This document shows, piece after piece, positions 45,003 to 54,455 of a DNA stretch of 64,000 bases. The notes below the pieces were generated by a model, which made no database searches, was not told the origin of the DNA, and saw only the letters and a list, made by a program, of their open reading frames with translations. Every line of letters begins with the position of its first letter. Positions within the stretch are counted from its first letter, which is position 1. A program made the translations under genes and the position numbers. The stretch comes from Nocardioides panacis (GTDB lineage: Bacteria; Actinomycetota; Actinomycetes; Propionibacteriales; Nocardioidaceae), in NCBI RefSeq assembly GCF_019039255.1, contig NZ_CP077062.1, positions 3,720,001 to 3,784,000 of the forward strand, read 5' to 3'.

Positions 45003-45965
45003 TCAGGACGCATGGAGCGGCATCGCGATCGGACGCATCGGCGCCGCCGTCGAACCGCGCAGCCGCAGACCCGCGGAGACGAGCGCGAAGGAGTACAGCC
45101 TCGCCGCGGCGATCTCCTCGAGGTTGACGTTCTCCATGATCGGGACGCCGCACTCGGCCAGCAGGTACGTGTGCACGGGATGCCAGTTGTCCGGGTCCGC
45201 GGACGGCATCTGCTCCAGCGCCACACTGTCCGAGCCGATGATCATGGCGCCCGCCTCGGCCAGCAGTGCGGCACCTTCCCGGTTGAGCCCCGGCTCGCGG
45301 AAGAGGTAGCGCTCGGGTTCCGTCCAGACCGTCATCCGGCCGGTCCGGATCAGCACCACGTCACCGGGCCGCACCTCGGTCCCCTGGTCCGCCATGATGC
45401 TGGTCAGCTCGTCGGCGCCGATGGCGTAGGAGTCCGGCAACAGGTCGGTGCCGTGGGCGCCGGCGACATCGATGAGGATGCCGCGGGCCATGATCGGCGG
45501 CTGCTGCTCGGCGCCGCAGGCGAGCCAGTGCCGGCTCCCGAGATGCTCCTCCTCCGTGTGCCCGTTCCAGACGCCTCCGGAGTACCCGAAGTGGTTCAGC
45601 GCGTCCAGATGCGTCCCGGTGTGGGTGTACATAGAGAAGGCGTCCCCGGAGTAGGCCACCAGCTCGTTCTGCTCGCGGCCGAGGCCCATCACGTCTTCCG
45701 CGACCGAGCCGGAGGGCGTGTGCGTCATCCAGAACTGGTAGGTGGGATCACCGAGCCCCGCCCACGACGGCATCCCGACGTGGTACTCCACCGACAGGTC
45801 GAACAGCCGGGTCGGGTCGGCCTGCGCCAGGATCGCGGCACGCGACTCCGACGTCATCATGTTCAGCATCCCGATCTGGTCGTCGGGACCGAACGGGCTG
45901 CTGCTCACGGTGTGGCGACGGGCCCGCGCGGCGGCGATCGGGCTGTCGGGTTCGGACGGGGTCAT
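45003..45965 (-). CDS. Cyclase-family (PF04199) metal hydrolase, copy 2
   Basis: A 320-aa protein with a canonical metal motif, MYTHTGTHLDALNHFGYSG (HxGTHxDxxxH). DDQIGMLNMMTSESRAAIL opens the domain and PGDVVLIRTGRMTVW follows. Related enzymes include kynurenine formamidase and ring-opening amidohydrolases. ATG 45965 has GGTGGAGG. It lies between the Mo-hydroxylase large subunit and xdhC, so the hydroxylated product may be its substrate. Confidence 0.9.
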   Translation of the reverse strand: MTPSEPDSPIAAARARRHTVSSSPFGPDDQIGMLNMMTSESRAAILAQADPTRLFDLSVEYHVGMPSWAGLGDPTYQFWMTHTPSGSVAEDVMGLGREQNELVAYSGDAFSMYTHTGTHLDALNHFGYSGGVWNGHTEEEHLGSRHWLACGAEQQPPIMARGILIDVAGAHGTDLLPDSYAIGADELTSIMADQGTEVRPGDVVLIRTGRMTVWTEPERYLFREPGLNREGAALLAEAGAMIIGSDSVALEQMPSADPDNWHPVHTYLLAECGVPIMENVNLEEIAAARLYSFALVSAGLRLRGSTAAPMRPIAMPLHAS

Positions 45966-46018
45966 GGTGCCTCCACCGGGTCGGAAACGCGGAAAGCGGG
46001 TCGATGCATGTCGGGGCC

Positions 46019-48484
46019 TCAGCCGGCGACGGGCGAGGTCAAGGGCGCGTTCCGGACCAGCGCGCGAACCCGCATCGGGTCCAGCGGGGTCCGCTCGACC
46101 GTCACGCCGAACTCGCGCAGCGCGTCCTCGACCGCGGACAGCAGCACGGCCGGCGTGCCGATGCAGCCGCCCTCCCCGACGCCCTTGGTGCCGAGCGGGG
46201 TGATCGGCGAGGGCGTCTCCTTGTGCAGCACCTCGATCGGGGGCACCGACATGATGTTCGGCAGCTGGTAGTCGTTCAGGGTCTTCGTGAGGAGCTTGCC
46301 CTGGTCGTCGTAGCTGAGCTGCTCGAACATCGTGCCGCCCAGGCCCTGGATCGTGCTGCCGATGATCTGACCGTGCACGATCGCGGGGTTGACGACCTTG
46401 CCGCAGTCGTGGGCGATCCACATCTTCTCGATCTGGATCTCGCCGGTCTCCACGTCGACCTCGACCACGACGCCCTGGGCGCCGCTGCCGTGGGTCGGGT
46501 AGAGGCGCACACGGCCGTGCTCGTCGGGCACCCAGCTCACGTTGGGATTGGTCCAGACGTGGTTCGCCTCGAGCGTCGGGCTCTCCTCGCCCGGCAGGGT
46601 CGCGTACGGCCCCGGGAACAGGTAGACGGCCCGGGCCACCTCCTGGACCGACAGGCGGGTGTCCGGTACCCCGGCGACCCAGACCTCGCCGCGGCCCAGC
46701 TCGAGGTCCTCGGGGTCGGCCTCGAGCATCCCGGCCGCCGCCTTGAGCAGCTTGCGGCGCACTTCCCCGGCCGCCTCGTACACCGCACTCATCCCGTAGG
46801 TGGCGCCGCGGCTGGCGTAGGCCCCCAGCCCGTAGGGCACGGCCTTGGTGTCGCCGTAGACGACCCGGACATCTCCGGGGTACAGGCCCAGCCGGTCGGC
46901 GGTGATCTGCGCCAGCGAGGTCTCCACCCCCTGCCCGATGCCCTGCAGACCGGTGAGGACCATCGCCTTCCCGTCCGGCATGATCCGCACGGACGCGGTC
47001 TCGTACCCGTTGAAGACCGACATCGGGATGGAGCCCGCGGACGGCTCGAGGAAGGAGATGACGCCGATACCGACGTGCCGACCCTCCGCGCGGGCCTGCT
47101 CCTGGCGCAGCCGCAGCGCCGGCAGGTCCATCGCCTCCGTCAGCATGTCGAGGAGCTCCGAGAAGCTGCCGCTCTCGATGATCGGACCGGCCGCCATCTC
47201 GTAGGGGAACTCGCGGACCAGGTTGTGCTGGCGGATCGCGACCGCGTCGATGCCGAGCTTCGCGGCGGCGGTGTCCATGAGCCGCTCGATCGCCAGGTTC
47301 GCGGTCTCCTTGCCGTAACCGCGGTAGGCGCCGTAGGGAGCCTTGTTGGTGACCACGGCCTGCACGCGCGCCTTGTAGGAACGCACGTGGTAGGGACCGG
47401 CGCTGTAGATCCCGCCGACGAGCAGGGCGCCCAGCCCGGCCGAACGGGTGGCACCGTCGCAGCCCTCGTCCCCGACCAGGTGCTCCCGGATCGCCAGCAG
47501 GGTGCCGTCGTCGTCGAAGGCCCCTTCGACGTGGTGGGCGTAGTCACGCGACGCGGGGCCGCTGCTCAGCCAGTCCCCGCGTGGCTCGAACCACTTGACC
47601 GCACGTCCGGAGAGCTTGGCCAGCAGTGCCGGAATGACCTCGGCGTCGACTTGTGTCTTGTTGCCGAACCCACCCCCGACGTCGTCGGCCAGCACCTGCA
47701 CGTTCGGTTCGGAGAGGCCCAGGATCTGGGCGATCAGGGTGCGGGACTGGTGCGGGAGTTGGGTCGAGACCCGCAGCTTGAGAGTCTCCCGGCCGGCGTC
47801 GTACTCCGCGACCACCGCGCGGGTCTCCATCGGGACCCCGCTGTACCGGTGCGCGGCGGGACGGCAGGACACCACGTGCGGCGCCGACGCGAACACGGCG
47901 TCCGGGTCACCGATCTCGAAGGCCCAGTCGCACTGGATGTTGTGCCCCCACTCCTCGTACAGCACGGCCTTGGGGCTCCAAGGCCCGTCAGGAGCATCGA
48001 AGGGATGCACGCCGAGTGCGTCCTCCACCGAGGCGACCGCCGGCAGCGGCTCGTACTCGACGTCGATGGCGGCCAGGGCGTCCTCCGCGGCGTACCGGGT
48101 CTCGGCGATGACCGCCGCGACCGGCTCGCCCTCGTAGTGCACCTTGTCGGTGGCGATGGCGTAGACCTTCGGCAGCTTCATGTCCATCAAGTCCATGCCG
48201 GCCGGGATCTGGGTCCAGTGCTCGGCTGCCTCCGCACCGGAGATGGCCAGCACGACGTCCGGCATCGCCTGCGCGCGGCTGGTGTCGACCGAGACGATCC
48301 GCGCGTGGGCGTGCGGGCTGCGGAGGATGGCGCAGTAGACCGGGTCCGCCACGACGGCGTCGTCGGCGAACATGCCCTGGCCGGTCAGCAGGCGCAGGTC
48401 CTCCGACCGCCTGACCGACTGCCCGACGAACGGCTCGGTTCCGGTGTCGGAGCCGGCCCGCGACTGTGAGTCGTTCGCGTTCAT
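46019..48484 (-). CDS. Molybdenum-binding large subunit of a Mo hydroxylase (CoxL type), copy 2
   Basis: An 821-aa catalytic subunit: RSEDLRLLTGQGMFADD, ILRSPHAHARIVSVD, Mo-cofactor contacts DVGGGFGNKTQV and GLQGIGQGVET, and the catalytic Glu in GTKGVGEGGCIG. The active-site loop reads AYRGYGKETA, near the form II AYRGAGR pattern, not CO dehydrogenase form I. Together with the FeS and FAD subunits (48481, 48968) it forms a complete enzyme independent of copy 1. The start at 48484 overlaps the FeS subunit stop (ATGA), with AGGAGG upstream. The substrate is not identifiable; adjacent cyclases suggest a heterocycle or aromatic compound. Confidence 0.92.
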   Translation of the reverse strand: MNANDSQSRAGSDTGTEPFVGQSVRRSEDLRLLTGQGMFADDAVVADPVYCAILRSPHAHARIVSVDTSRAQAMPDVVLAISGAEAAEHWTQIPAGMDLMDMKLPKVYAIATDKVHYEGEPVAAVIAETRYAAEDALAAIDVEYEPLPAVASVEDALGVHPFDAPDGPWSPKAVLYEEWGHNIQCDWAFEIGDPDAVFASAPHVVSCRPAAHRYSGVPMETRAVVAEYDAGRETLKLRVSTQLPHQSRTLIAQILGLSEPNVQVLADDVGGGFGNKTQVDAEVIPALLAKLSGRAVKWFEPRGDWLSSGPASRDYAHHVEGAFDDDGTLLAIREHLVGDEGCDGATRSAGLGALLVGGIYSAGPYHVRSYKARVQAVVTNKAPYGAYRGYGKETANLAIERLMDTAAAKLGIDAVAIRQHNLVREFPYEMAAGPIIESGSFSELLDMLTEAMDLPALRLRQEQARAEGRHVGIGVISFLEPSAGSIPMSVFNGYETASVRIMPDGKAMVLTGLQGIGQGVETSLAQITADRLGLYPGDVRVVYGDTKAVPYGLGAYASRGATYGMSAVYEAAGEVRRKLLKAAAGMLEADPEDLELGRGEVWVAGVPDTRLSVQEVARAVYLFPGPYATLPGEESPTLEANHVWTNPNVSWVPDEHGRVRLYPTHGSGAQGVVVEVDVETGEIQIEKMWIAHDCGKVVNPAIVHGQIIGSTIQGLGGTMFEQLSYDDQGKLLTKTLNDYQLPNIMSVPPIEVLHKETPSPITPLGTKGVGEGGCIGTPAVLLSAVEDALREFGVTVERTPLDPMRVRALVRNAPLTSPVAG

Positions 48485-48963
48485 GACGTGACCTCCTGGT
48501 TGGCCGCGGCGCGCACCGCGTCGATGATCGACAGGTATCCCGTGCACCGGCAGAGGTTGCCGACGAGGTGCTCCTTGATCTCCTGCTCGCTGGGGTCGGG
48601 ATTCTCGCGGAGCAGCGCGTCCGCGGCGACGACCATGCCGGGGGTGCAGAACCCGCACTGGAGGGCGAAGTTGTCGCGGAAGGACTCCTGCAGCCTGCTC
48701 GTCCCGCCCTTCGGGGTCAGTCCCTCGACCGTGGTGACCTCCTTGCCGTCCGCCTGCACGGCGAGGAAGAGGCAGCTCTTGACCAGCTGTCCGTCGACGG
48801 TGACCGTGCACGCCCCGCAGATGCCCTCTTCGCATCCGATGTGCGTTCCGGTCAGCCGGAGGTCGTCCCGGATCAGGTCGACCAGGAGGGTGCGGGGCGC
48901 GACCTGGCGGGTGTGCTCGGTGCCGTTCACGGTGACGGTGATGGTGGTGGTGGACTCGGCCAT
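48481..48963 (-). CDS. [2Fe-2S] subunit of Mo hydroxylase (CoxS type)
   Basis: A 160-aa ferredoxin subunit: GCEEGICGACTVTVDG plus VKSC for cluster one; CGFCTPGM and LCRCTGY for cluster two. Unlike copy 1 it has no CoxG domain. ATG 48963; the gene lies 4 nt after the FAD subunit and overlaps the large subunit. Confidence 0.94.
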   Translation of the reverse strand: MAESTTTITVTVNGTEHTRQVAPRTLLVDLIRDDLRLTGTHIGCEEGICGACTVTVDGQLVKSCLFLAVQADGKEVTTVEGLTPKGGTSRLQESFRDNFALQCGFCTPGMVVAADALLRENPDPSEQEIKEHLVGNLCRCTGYLSIIDAVRAAANQEVTS

Positions 48964-48967
48964 GGGG

Positions 48968-49822
48968 TCAGCCCCTCTCGTTGGTGGTGGCGAGGACCAG
49001 CCTGCGGAGCAGGACGACGGCGGCCTCGAGGCGGTATTCAGCGGATCCGTGCATGTCGGAGAGCGGCTCGGTGCTGGCGAGGTCGGCCGCCAGAAGCGTG
49101 GCGGCATCGTCCACGGCACGCGGGTCGCTCAGGTCGGCGTTCTCGAGCGCCTCCTCGACCAGTCGTGCCCTCAACGGACGAACGCCGAGGCCGCCGACAC
49201 CGATGCCGGTCACCTGCCCGGCCGCAGCGGCCACGGCGACGTTCACGACGGGCACGCCGTTGGGCTGCCGGGAGATCTCCCGGTACGCACCGCGGGCGTC
49301 CGGCCCGGGGTCGGGAAGGTGAACGTCGGTGAGCAGCTCGCCCGAGCTCAGGACCGTCTGCAGGTATCCCGAGAACAGCTCTTCGACGGCAAGACGTCGG
49401 CTGGACCCGTCCGACCGCACGGTGACCTCCGCGCGCAGCGAGATCAGGGTGGAGGCCATGTTCGAGCGGGGATTCGCGAAGCACAGGTTGCCACCGATCG
49501 TCGCCCGGTTCCGGACCTGCACGTCGGCGGTGAGCTTCGCCGCCTGCTGCAGCGAGGGGAACCTGGCCGCCACCTCCGGGATCACGCAGAGCTCGGCGAT
49601 CCGGGTCAGGGCGCCGAGGCGGAGACCACCGCCGTCCAGGCTCACCGCGCGCAGCTCGTCGAGGTCGTTGATGTCGACCAGGTGCTGGGGTGACGCCTGG
49701 CGGAGCTTCATCGATTGGAGCAGGCTCTGCCCGCCTGCGAGGACCTGAGCGCCGGCGGCGAGAGCGCTGAGCGCTTCGTCGATCGATGTCGCTCGGGTGT
49801 AGTCGAAACTGGTCGTTCGCAC
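48968..49822 (-). CDS. FAD-binding subunit of Mo hydroxylase (CoxM type)
   Basis: A 284-aa flavoprotein: LAGGQSLLQSMKLRQASP and RNRATIGGNLCFANPRSNMA are FAD contacts; the C-terminal domain has GIGVGGLGVRPLRA. The GTG at 49822 has GAGGAG. It is the first gene of a run of co-directional genes extending to 36823, preceded by a good sigma70-like promoter. Confidence 0.92.
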   Translation of the reverse strand: MRTTSFDYTRATSIDEALSALAAGAQVLAGGQSLLQSMKLRQASPQHLVDINDLDELRAVSLDGGGLRLGALTRIAELCVIPEVAARFPSLQQAAKLTADVQVRNRATIGGNLCFANPRSNMASTLISLRAEVTVRSDGSSRRLAVEELFSGYLQTVLSSGELLTDVHLPDPGPDARGAYREISRQPNGVPVVNVAVAAAAGQVTGIGVGGLGVRPLRARLVEEALENADLSDPRAVDDAATLLAADLASTEPLSDMHGSAEYRLEAAVVLLRRLVLATTNERG

Positions 49823-49946
49823 CGTCTTTGACTCCTCTTCGTGGAAGGTCTGGCACCCGTGATCGCCGCTGTGCGCCGCCGCGAGGTCGAGGCTTCACGA
49901 GAGAGAAGGAACGAGACGCTCCACCAAGCCACGACGCTGATTATAG

Positions 49947-49975
49947 TTTATAGTCCAGCCTCAGGGATCTGACAA
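49947..49975 (-). promoter_or_regulatory. Sigma70-like promoter with tandem TTATAGT repeat
   Basis: On the minus strand TTGTCA (49970-49975) is followed after 17 bp by TATAAA (49947-49952), a strong match for such GC-rich DNA, upstream of the coxM-type gene at 49822. Read on the plus strand the -10 region is an exact tandem repeat TTATAGT TTATAGT (49941-49954), which could be an operator over the promoter. Confidence 0.65.
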
Positions 49976-50021
49976 GGGATTCATCCACGCTCATTGCACA
50001 TCAACGTCGGGAGCACGCGTG

Positions 50022-51263
50022 ATGGGGTTCAGAGAACCGGACATGGACCAGGGCACGGGGACAGGAGCGGGCCCACTCGAGGGTCTGGTCGTGGCGGACT
50101 TCAGCCGAGTCCTGGCCGGGCCGCTGGCGTCGATGTTCCTGGCCGACCTGGGCGCAACGGTCGTGAAGGTCGAGCGTCCGGGAGTAGGTGACGACACCCG
50201 CTCGTGGGGCCCTCCCCATGTCGGTTCCCTGAGCACGTACTTCACGAGCGTGAACCGGAACAAGCGCAGCGTGACCTTGGACCTGACGGATCCGGCGGAC
50301 CTCGAGCTTGCGCACACGTTGGTCGAGCGGTCGGACGTGTTCATCGAGAACTTCCGTCCGGGCAAGCTCGCCGACTTCAAGCTCGACTCGGCGTCGCTGC
50401 TGGCCGCCCATCCACGACTGGTCTACTGCTCGGTCACCGGATTCGGCAGCACCGGCGGCGCGCACCTCCCCGGGTACGACTTCGTGGTCCAGGCCGTCGG
50501 CGGCCTGATGAGCATCACGGGTGCCGAGGACGGGGAGCCCACCAAGGTCGGGGTCGCCCTCGTCGACGTCCTGACCGGCCTCCACGCCACCATCTCGATC
50601 CAGGCCGCCTTGCGTCACCGGGACAACACGGGAAGGGGCCAGCTGGTCGAGGTGAACCTGCTGTCCAGCCTCATCGCCTCCCTCGTCAACCAGGGCGCTG
50701 CCTACATCAATGGGAGTCCGCCGCCGGCCGCGATGGGGAACCAGCATCCGAGCATCGCCCCGTACGAGACGCTGGCCACGAAGGACAACCCGATCGCCGT
50801 GGCGGTCGGCAACGATCGCCAGTTCCACACCCTTGCCCGTGCCATCGGGCGGCCCGAGCTGTCGGGTGACGAGCGGTTCCGCGCCAACGGCGGCCGCGTG
50901 GCGAACCGTCGAGAGCTGATCAGGGAGCTCGAGACCACGTTGCGGGCGGCGCCGGTGGCTCACTGGACGCAGGTGCTGCAGGACGCCGGCATACCGTGCG
51001 GTCCCGTGAACGACATCGCCGAAGCCATCGCCCTGGCCTCGGACCTCGGACTCGAACCGACAGCCAGCTTCACGGGGCCCGTGGGCGAGCCCACGATCGA
51101 GACGCTCGCCAGTCCCCTGCGGCTGTCGCAGAACCCGGTGGTCTACCACCGTCCACCTCCGCAGCTCGGAGCGGACACCGCTGAGGTCCGCGAGTGGCTG
51201 CTGGGCGACGGAGCGGAGCCGTTGGACGCTGACGGCAGATCCAAGGGTCCTGGCCGCTCGTGA
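50022..51263 (+). CDS. Class III CoA transferase (CaiB/BaiF), copy 2
   Basis: A 413-aa CoA transferase: LEGLVVADFSRVLAGPLASM, GATVVKVERPGVGDDTRSW, catalytic Asp in PGYDFVVQAVGGLMSITG, and GRGQLVEVNLLSSLIASL. The frame is intact, unlike the copy at 38541. ATG 50022 has GGGAG; a GTG at 50019 and an ATG at 50043 are alternatives. It is divergent from the 13-kb operon, sharing its promoter gap, and may activate a pathway acid such as glutarate, malonate or mesaconate (guess). Confidence 0.9.
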   Translation: MGFREPDMDQGTGTGAGPLEGLVVADFSRVLAGPLASMFLADLGATVVKVERPGVGDDTRSWGPPHVGSLSTYFTSVNRNKRSVTLDLTDPADLELAHTLVERSDVFIENFRPGKLADFKLDSASLLAAHPRLVYCSVTGFGSTGGAHLPGYDFVVQAVGGLMSITGAEDGEPTKVGVALVDVLTGLHATISIQAALRHRDNTGRGQLVEVNLLSSLIASLVNQGAAYINGSPPPAAMGNQHPSIAPYETLATKDNPIAVAVGNDRQFHTLARAIGRPELSGDERFRANGGRVANRRELIRELETTLRAAPVAHWTQVLQDAGIPCGPVNDIAEAIALASDLGLEPTASFTGPVGEPTIETLASPLRLSQNPVVYHRPPPQLGADTAEVREWLLGDGAEPLDADGRSKGPGRS

Positions 51264-51392
51264 GCATGGCCGGTTGATCGGGCACGGCCGGGGGTTCCGC
51301 TTGGCACCGGTGTGTCCTTTCGAGCATGCTGCGTGCCTGGCGCGAACTCCCAGGGGCGGCCCACGCCCATGTTCTACGAGAGAGAGGTGCTC

Positions 51393-51677
51393 GTGACGAC
51401 CCTGATCGATGTCATCGGCTGGGCCGGGGCAGGCACGTTGGTGCTCGCCTACGCGCTGGCAGCAGGCGGGACCCTGTCCGTGCGCACGCGGACGTCCGCG
51501 GCCATGAACGTCCTTGGTGGTCTGGGACTGCTCATCAACTCCGCGGCCAACGACGCTTGGCCGTCCGTGGGGCTCAACCTCGTCTGGCTGGGCATCGGCA
51601 TGACGGGTCTCATCCGGTACTGGCGCTATGCGTTCGTGCCGGCCGAAGCGACGTCGTCCGATCAGCGAGAGGGGTAG
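51393..51677 (+). CDS. CBU_0592-family small membrane protein
   Basis: A 94-aa protein with three helices (DVIGWAGAGTLVLAYALAAG; TSAAMNVLGGLGLLINSAA; WPSVGLNLVWLGIGMTGLI). The pattern GW-LAY...N..G...N....WPS...N..W matches the CBU_0592 family of unknown function. The GTG at 51393 was chosen for AGAGAGG upstream; ATG 51369 is possible. A hairpin follows at 51702. Confidence 0.75.
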   Translation: MTTLIDVIGWAGAGTLVLAYALAAGGTLSVRTRTSAAMNVLGGLGLLINSAANDAWPSVGLNLVWLGIGMTGLIRYWRYAFVPAEATSSDQREG

Positions 51678-51701
51678 TACGGAAGGCGGCCCATCCCCCG
51701 G

Positions 51702-51725
51702 GTGCACCAGCCTGACCTGGTGCAC
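51702..51725. terminator. Bidirectional hairpin terminator
   Basis: GTGCACCAG and CTGGTGCAC form a perfect 9-bp stem around CCTGAC between the convergent CBU_0592 and oxidase genes. Confidence 0.7.
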
Positions 51726-51827
51726 GCGGCCCTGGCACGGACGAGGTCAGCCCAGCCACGGCAACCATCCGCTCTGATCAGAACAGCGACGCCGGAGCCG
51801 ATGGCGAGGAGCCCGTGCTCCCCACCA

Positions 51828-52903
51828 TCAGAGGACGTGTTCTCGCATCAGATGTTCAGCGATTGCCATGGCCGAGGTGGCCGCCGGCGAGGGTGCGTTC
51901 CGGATGAGGGTGACCGCTCCCAGGGTGTCGACCGCGAAGTCGTCGGCGAGCGATCCGTCCCGGTTCCACGCCTGGGCACGCACCCCGGACGCGATCTTGG
52001 CCTGCAGGTCTTGGCTTTGCAGCTCCGGGATGAAGCGTCTGGCCTCTCGCCCGTAACGCGACTTCATGACCGAGCTGCCGATCTCCTTGAAGCCCGTGCG
52101 CCAGTGTTCCCGCGCCAGGGCTGGGGCCCCGGGCCAGGTGGCAATCTCCCACAGGTCACGGCCCGACACGTCCCGCCACCGGTAGCCCTCTCGGGCCAGC
52201 GCAGGAACGGCGTTCGGGCCTACGGTGACCTGGTCGTAGACGCCTCGGGTGAAGTGCACGCCCAGGAACGGGTATCGAGGGTCGGGAACGGGGTAGACCA
52301 TCCCCGCCACCAGAGCGCGCCTGTCAGGGACGAGTGCCCAGTACTCACCCCGGAAGGGCAGGATCCGCGGGGCGGGTGAGGCACCTACCATCCGAGCGAC
52401 CACATCGGACTGCAACCCTGCGCAGATCACCAACCGGTCGAAGTGGTGGTCCCCGCCGCTCGTCCTGACGAGCAGACGGTCGAGCTGCGAGTGGATCCCG
52501 ACGACCTCGTGCCGCAACAGGACGTGCCCGTCAGCCCCTCGTACGTCGTCGGCCATCGCCTCCGCGATCGCGGCGAAGTCAACGACCGCGGTGCGGGGCG
52601 AGTGCAGAGCGGCGGAGCCTCTCACGTGCGGCTCGATCACCCCCCCTCGCGGTAGGGAAGGTGCTTCTCCTCGCAGTACTCCCGCGTCATGCTGCGCCCG
52701 CGAGCGCACAGCTCCGCCTTCAACCACCCCGGCGGGTAGTAGAGGCCGGCGTGCACGACACCGGAGTTGCGTCCCGTCTGATGGGTGGCGACGCGGGTCT
52801 CCTTCTCCAGGACCGTCACCTCGGCGTCGCGGCTGCGGGCCAGCGCCCGCGCTAGGGCGAGTCCGACGATGCCGCCGCCGACGATCCCGATCTGCTCCGT
52901 CAT
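51828..52903 (-). pseudogene. L-2-hydroxyglutarate oxidase (LhgO) gene with internal deletion and frame break
   Basis: The N-terminal part (IGIVGGGIVGLALARALARS; VATHQTGRNSGVVHAGLYY; EEKHLPYREGG) is a clear LhgO/YgaF FAD-oxidase start from ATG 52903. At the C run 52640-52646 the frame shifts, and about 36-40 residues that normally follow YREC (the GKLVVA... segment up to the EPH motif) are missing. The protein resumes with VIEPHVRGSAALHSPRTAVV and runs normally to 51828. The total is ~358 residues against about 400 for the family. The length loss cannot be a single homopolymer error, so the gene is truly deleted or misassembled. It lies 4 nt after the aldehyde dehydrogenase gene. LhgO oxidises L-2-hydroxyglutarate to 2-oxoglutarate. 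Confidence 0.8.
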
Positions 52904-52907
52904 GCGG

Positions 52908-54381
52908 TCACCGCGGCCGGATGCCCACGTAGCGTGTCTCCAGATACTCCTCGATGCCTTCGCGGCCTCCCTCACGACCGAATCCGGAGGCCTTCACCCC
53001 GCCGAAGGGTGCAGCAGGGTTCGAGACCACTCCCTGGTTGATGGCCACCATCCCCGTGTCGAGCCGCTCGGCCAGGCGAACGGCGTTGTCCAGGTCGCGC
53101 GTGAATGCGTACGCAACGAGGCCGTACTCCGTGGCGTTCGCCAGCCCAAGGGCCTCGTCCAGGGTCTGGAACGCCGTGATCGGAGCAACCGGTCCGAAGA
53201 TCTCCTCCTCCAGGAGCGCTGCGTCCGGAGACACGTGTCGCAGCACGGTCGGCGAGTAGAACCACCCGGGTCCCTCGGCAGGTCGACCGCCGACCACGAC
53301 CTCGGCCCCGCCCTGAACCGCCTCGTCCACCAAGGACGCGACCTTGTCGCGCGAGGGCGCGTCGATCATCGGCCCCACCTGGACGCCGGCCTCGGTCCCG
53401 CGCCCGACCCGGAGGGCAGCCATGCGCTCCGCCAGCCGGGCCGTGAACGGCTCGACCACGCTCTCGTGGACCAGGAACCGGTTGGCCGCCGTGCACGCCT
53501 CCCCCCATGTTGCGCATCTTCGCGAGCAGGGCACCGTCCACGGCGTCGTCGAGGTCTGCGTCCGGGAGGACCAGGAACGGGGCGTTGCCGCCGAGCTCCA
53601 TCGACACACGCAGGAGCTGCTCCGCCGACTGCTCGACCAGGCGGCGCCCGACGTCGGTCGATCCCGTGAAGGTGAGCTTGCGGACCCTGCTGTCGCGGAT
53701 GAGGGGCTCCATCACGGCCCCGCTCGTCGAGGTGGTCACCACGTTCAGGACGCCATCGGGAAGCCCGGCCTCCTGCATGAGCTCGGCGAGGGCGTACATG
53801 GACAGCGGCGTCTGCGCCGCCGGCTTGACCAGCATGGTGCAGCCGGCCGCGACGGCCGGGCCGATCTTCCTGGTTCCCATGGCGAGCGGGAAGTTCCAGG
53901 GGGTGATCATGAGCGTCGGCCCCACCGGCCGCTTCAGCGTGAGCAGGCGCGTCGCGCCGTCCGGGGACGTGGCGTACTGCCCCGCGATGCGGACGGACTC
54001 CTCGCTGAACCAGCGCAGGAACTCCGCGGCGTACCTCACCTCGCCGTGGCTCTCGGCGAGCGGTTTGCCCATCTCCAGCGTCATCAGCAGGGCGAGCTGG
54101 TCCGCCCGGGCGATCATCAGGTCGAACGCACGCCTGAGGATCTCGCCCCGCTCACGGGGGGCCGTCTCCGCCCAGGCCTCCTGGGCCCGCACGCTGGCGT
54201 CGAGGGCGCGCCGGCCGTCCGCCACGGAGGCGTCGGCGACCTCGCACAGGATGCGACCGGTAGCCGGGTCGTGGACCGGCAACGTACGGCCGCCTTCGGC
54301 CCCGACGCGCGCACCGTCGATCCAGAGCGCGTGGGGGACGGACGCGACGAGGCGCTCCTCGTCCTCGGACGTGATGTGCAT
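52908..54381 (-). CDS. Succinate-semialdehyde-type NAD(P) aldehyde dehydrogenase, frame broken at a C run
   Basis: An ALDH of ~490 aa when corrected. PVGPTLMITPWNFPLAMGTR, KPAAQTPLSMYALAELM, FTGSTDVGRRL, the catalytic Glu in RVSMELGGNAPFLV and catalytic Cys in GEACTAANRFLVH are all present; the C-terminus is PFGGVKASGFGREGG. The frame breaks at 53501-53506, six C where five give MRNMGEACTAANR. It most resembles GabD-type succinate-semialdehyde dehydrogenases, but substrate choice is not certain. ATG 54381 has AGGAG. With LhgO next to it, it could feed C4/C5 products to the TCA cycle. Confidence 0.88.
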
Positions 54382-54455
54382 GCAGGCTTCTCCTGGTCGA
54401 GGACGTCGTGCTCGGTGGTACCCCTACCGGGGCGATGCGCTGCGGCCGCCGCCTG

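Noticed and set aside
46004-48469. Plus-strand open frame of 821 codons
   Set aside because: It is antisense to the Mo-hydroxylase large subunit and shows no protein family.
53010-53040. tRNA T-arm-like GGGTTCGAGAC
   Set aside because: It lies inside the aldehyde dehydrogenase coding region and no cloverleaf forms around it.
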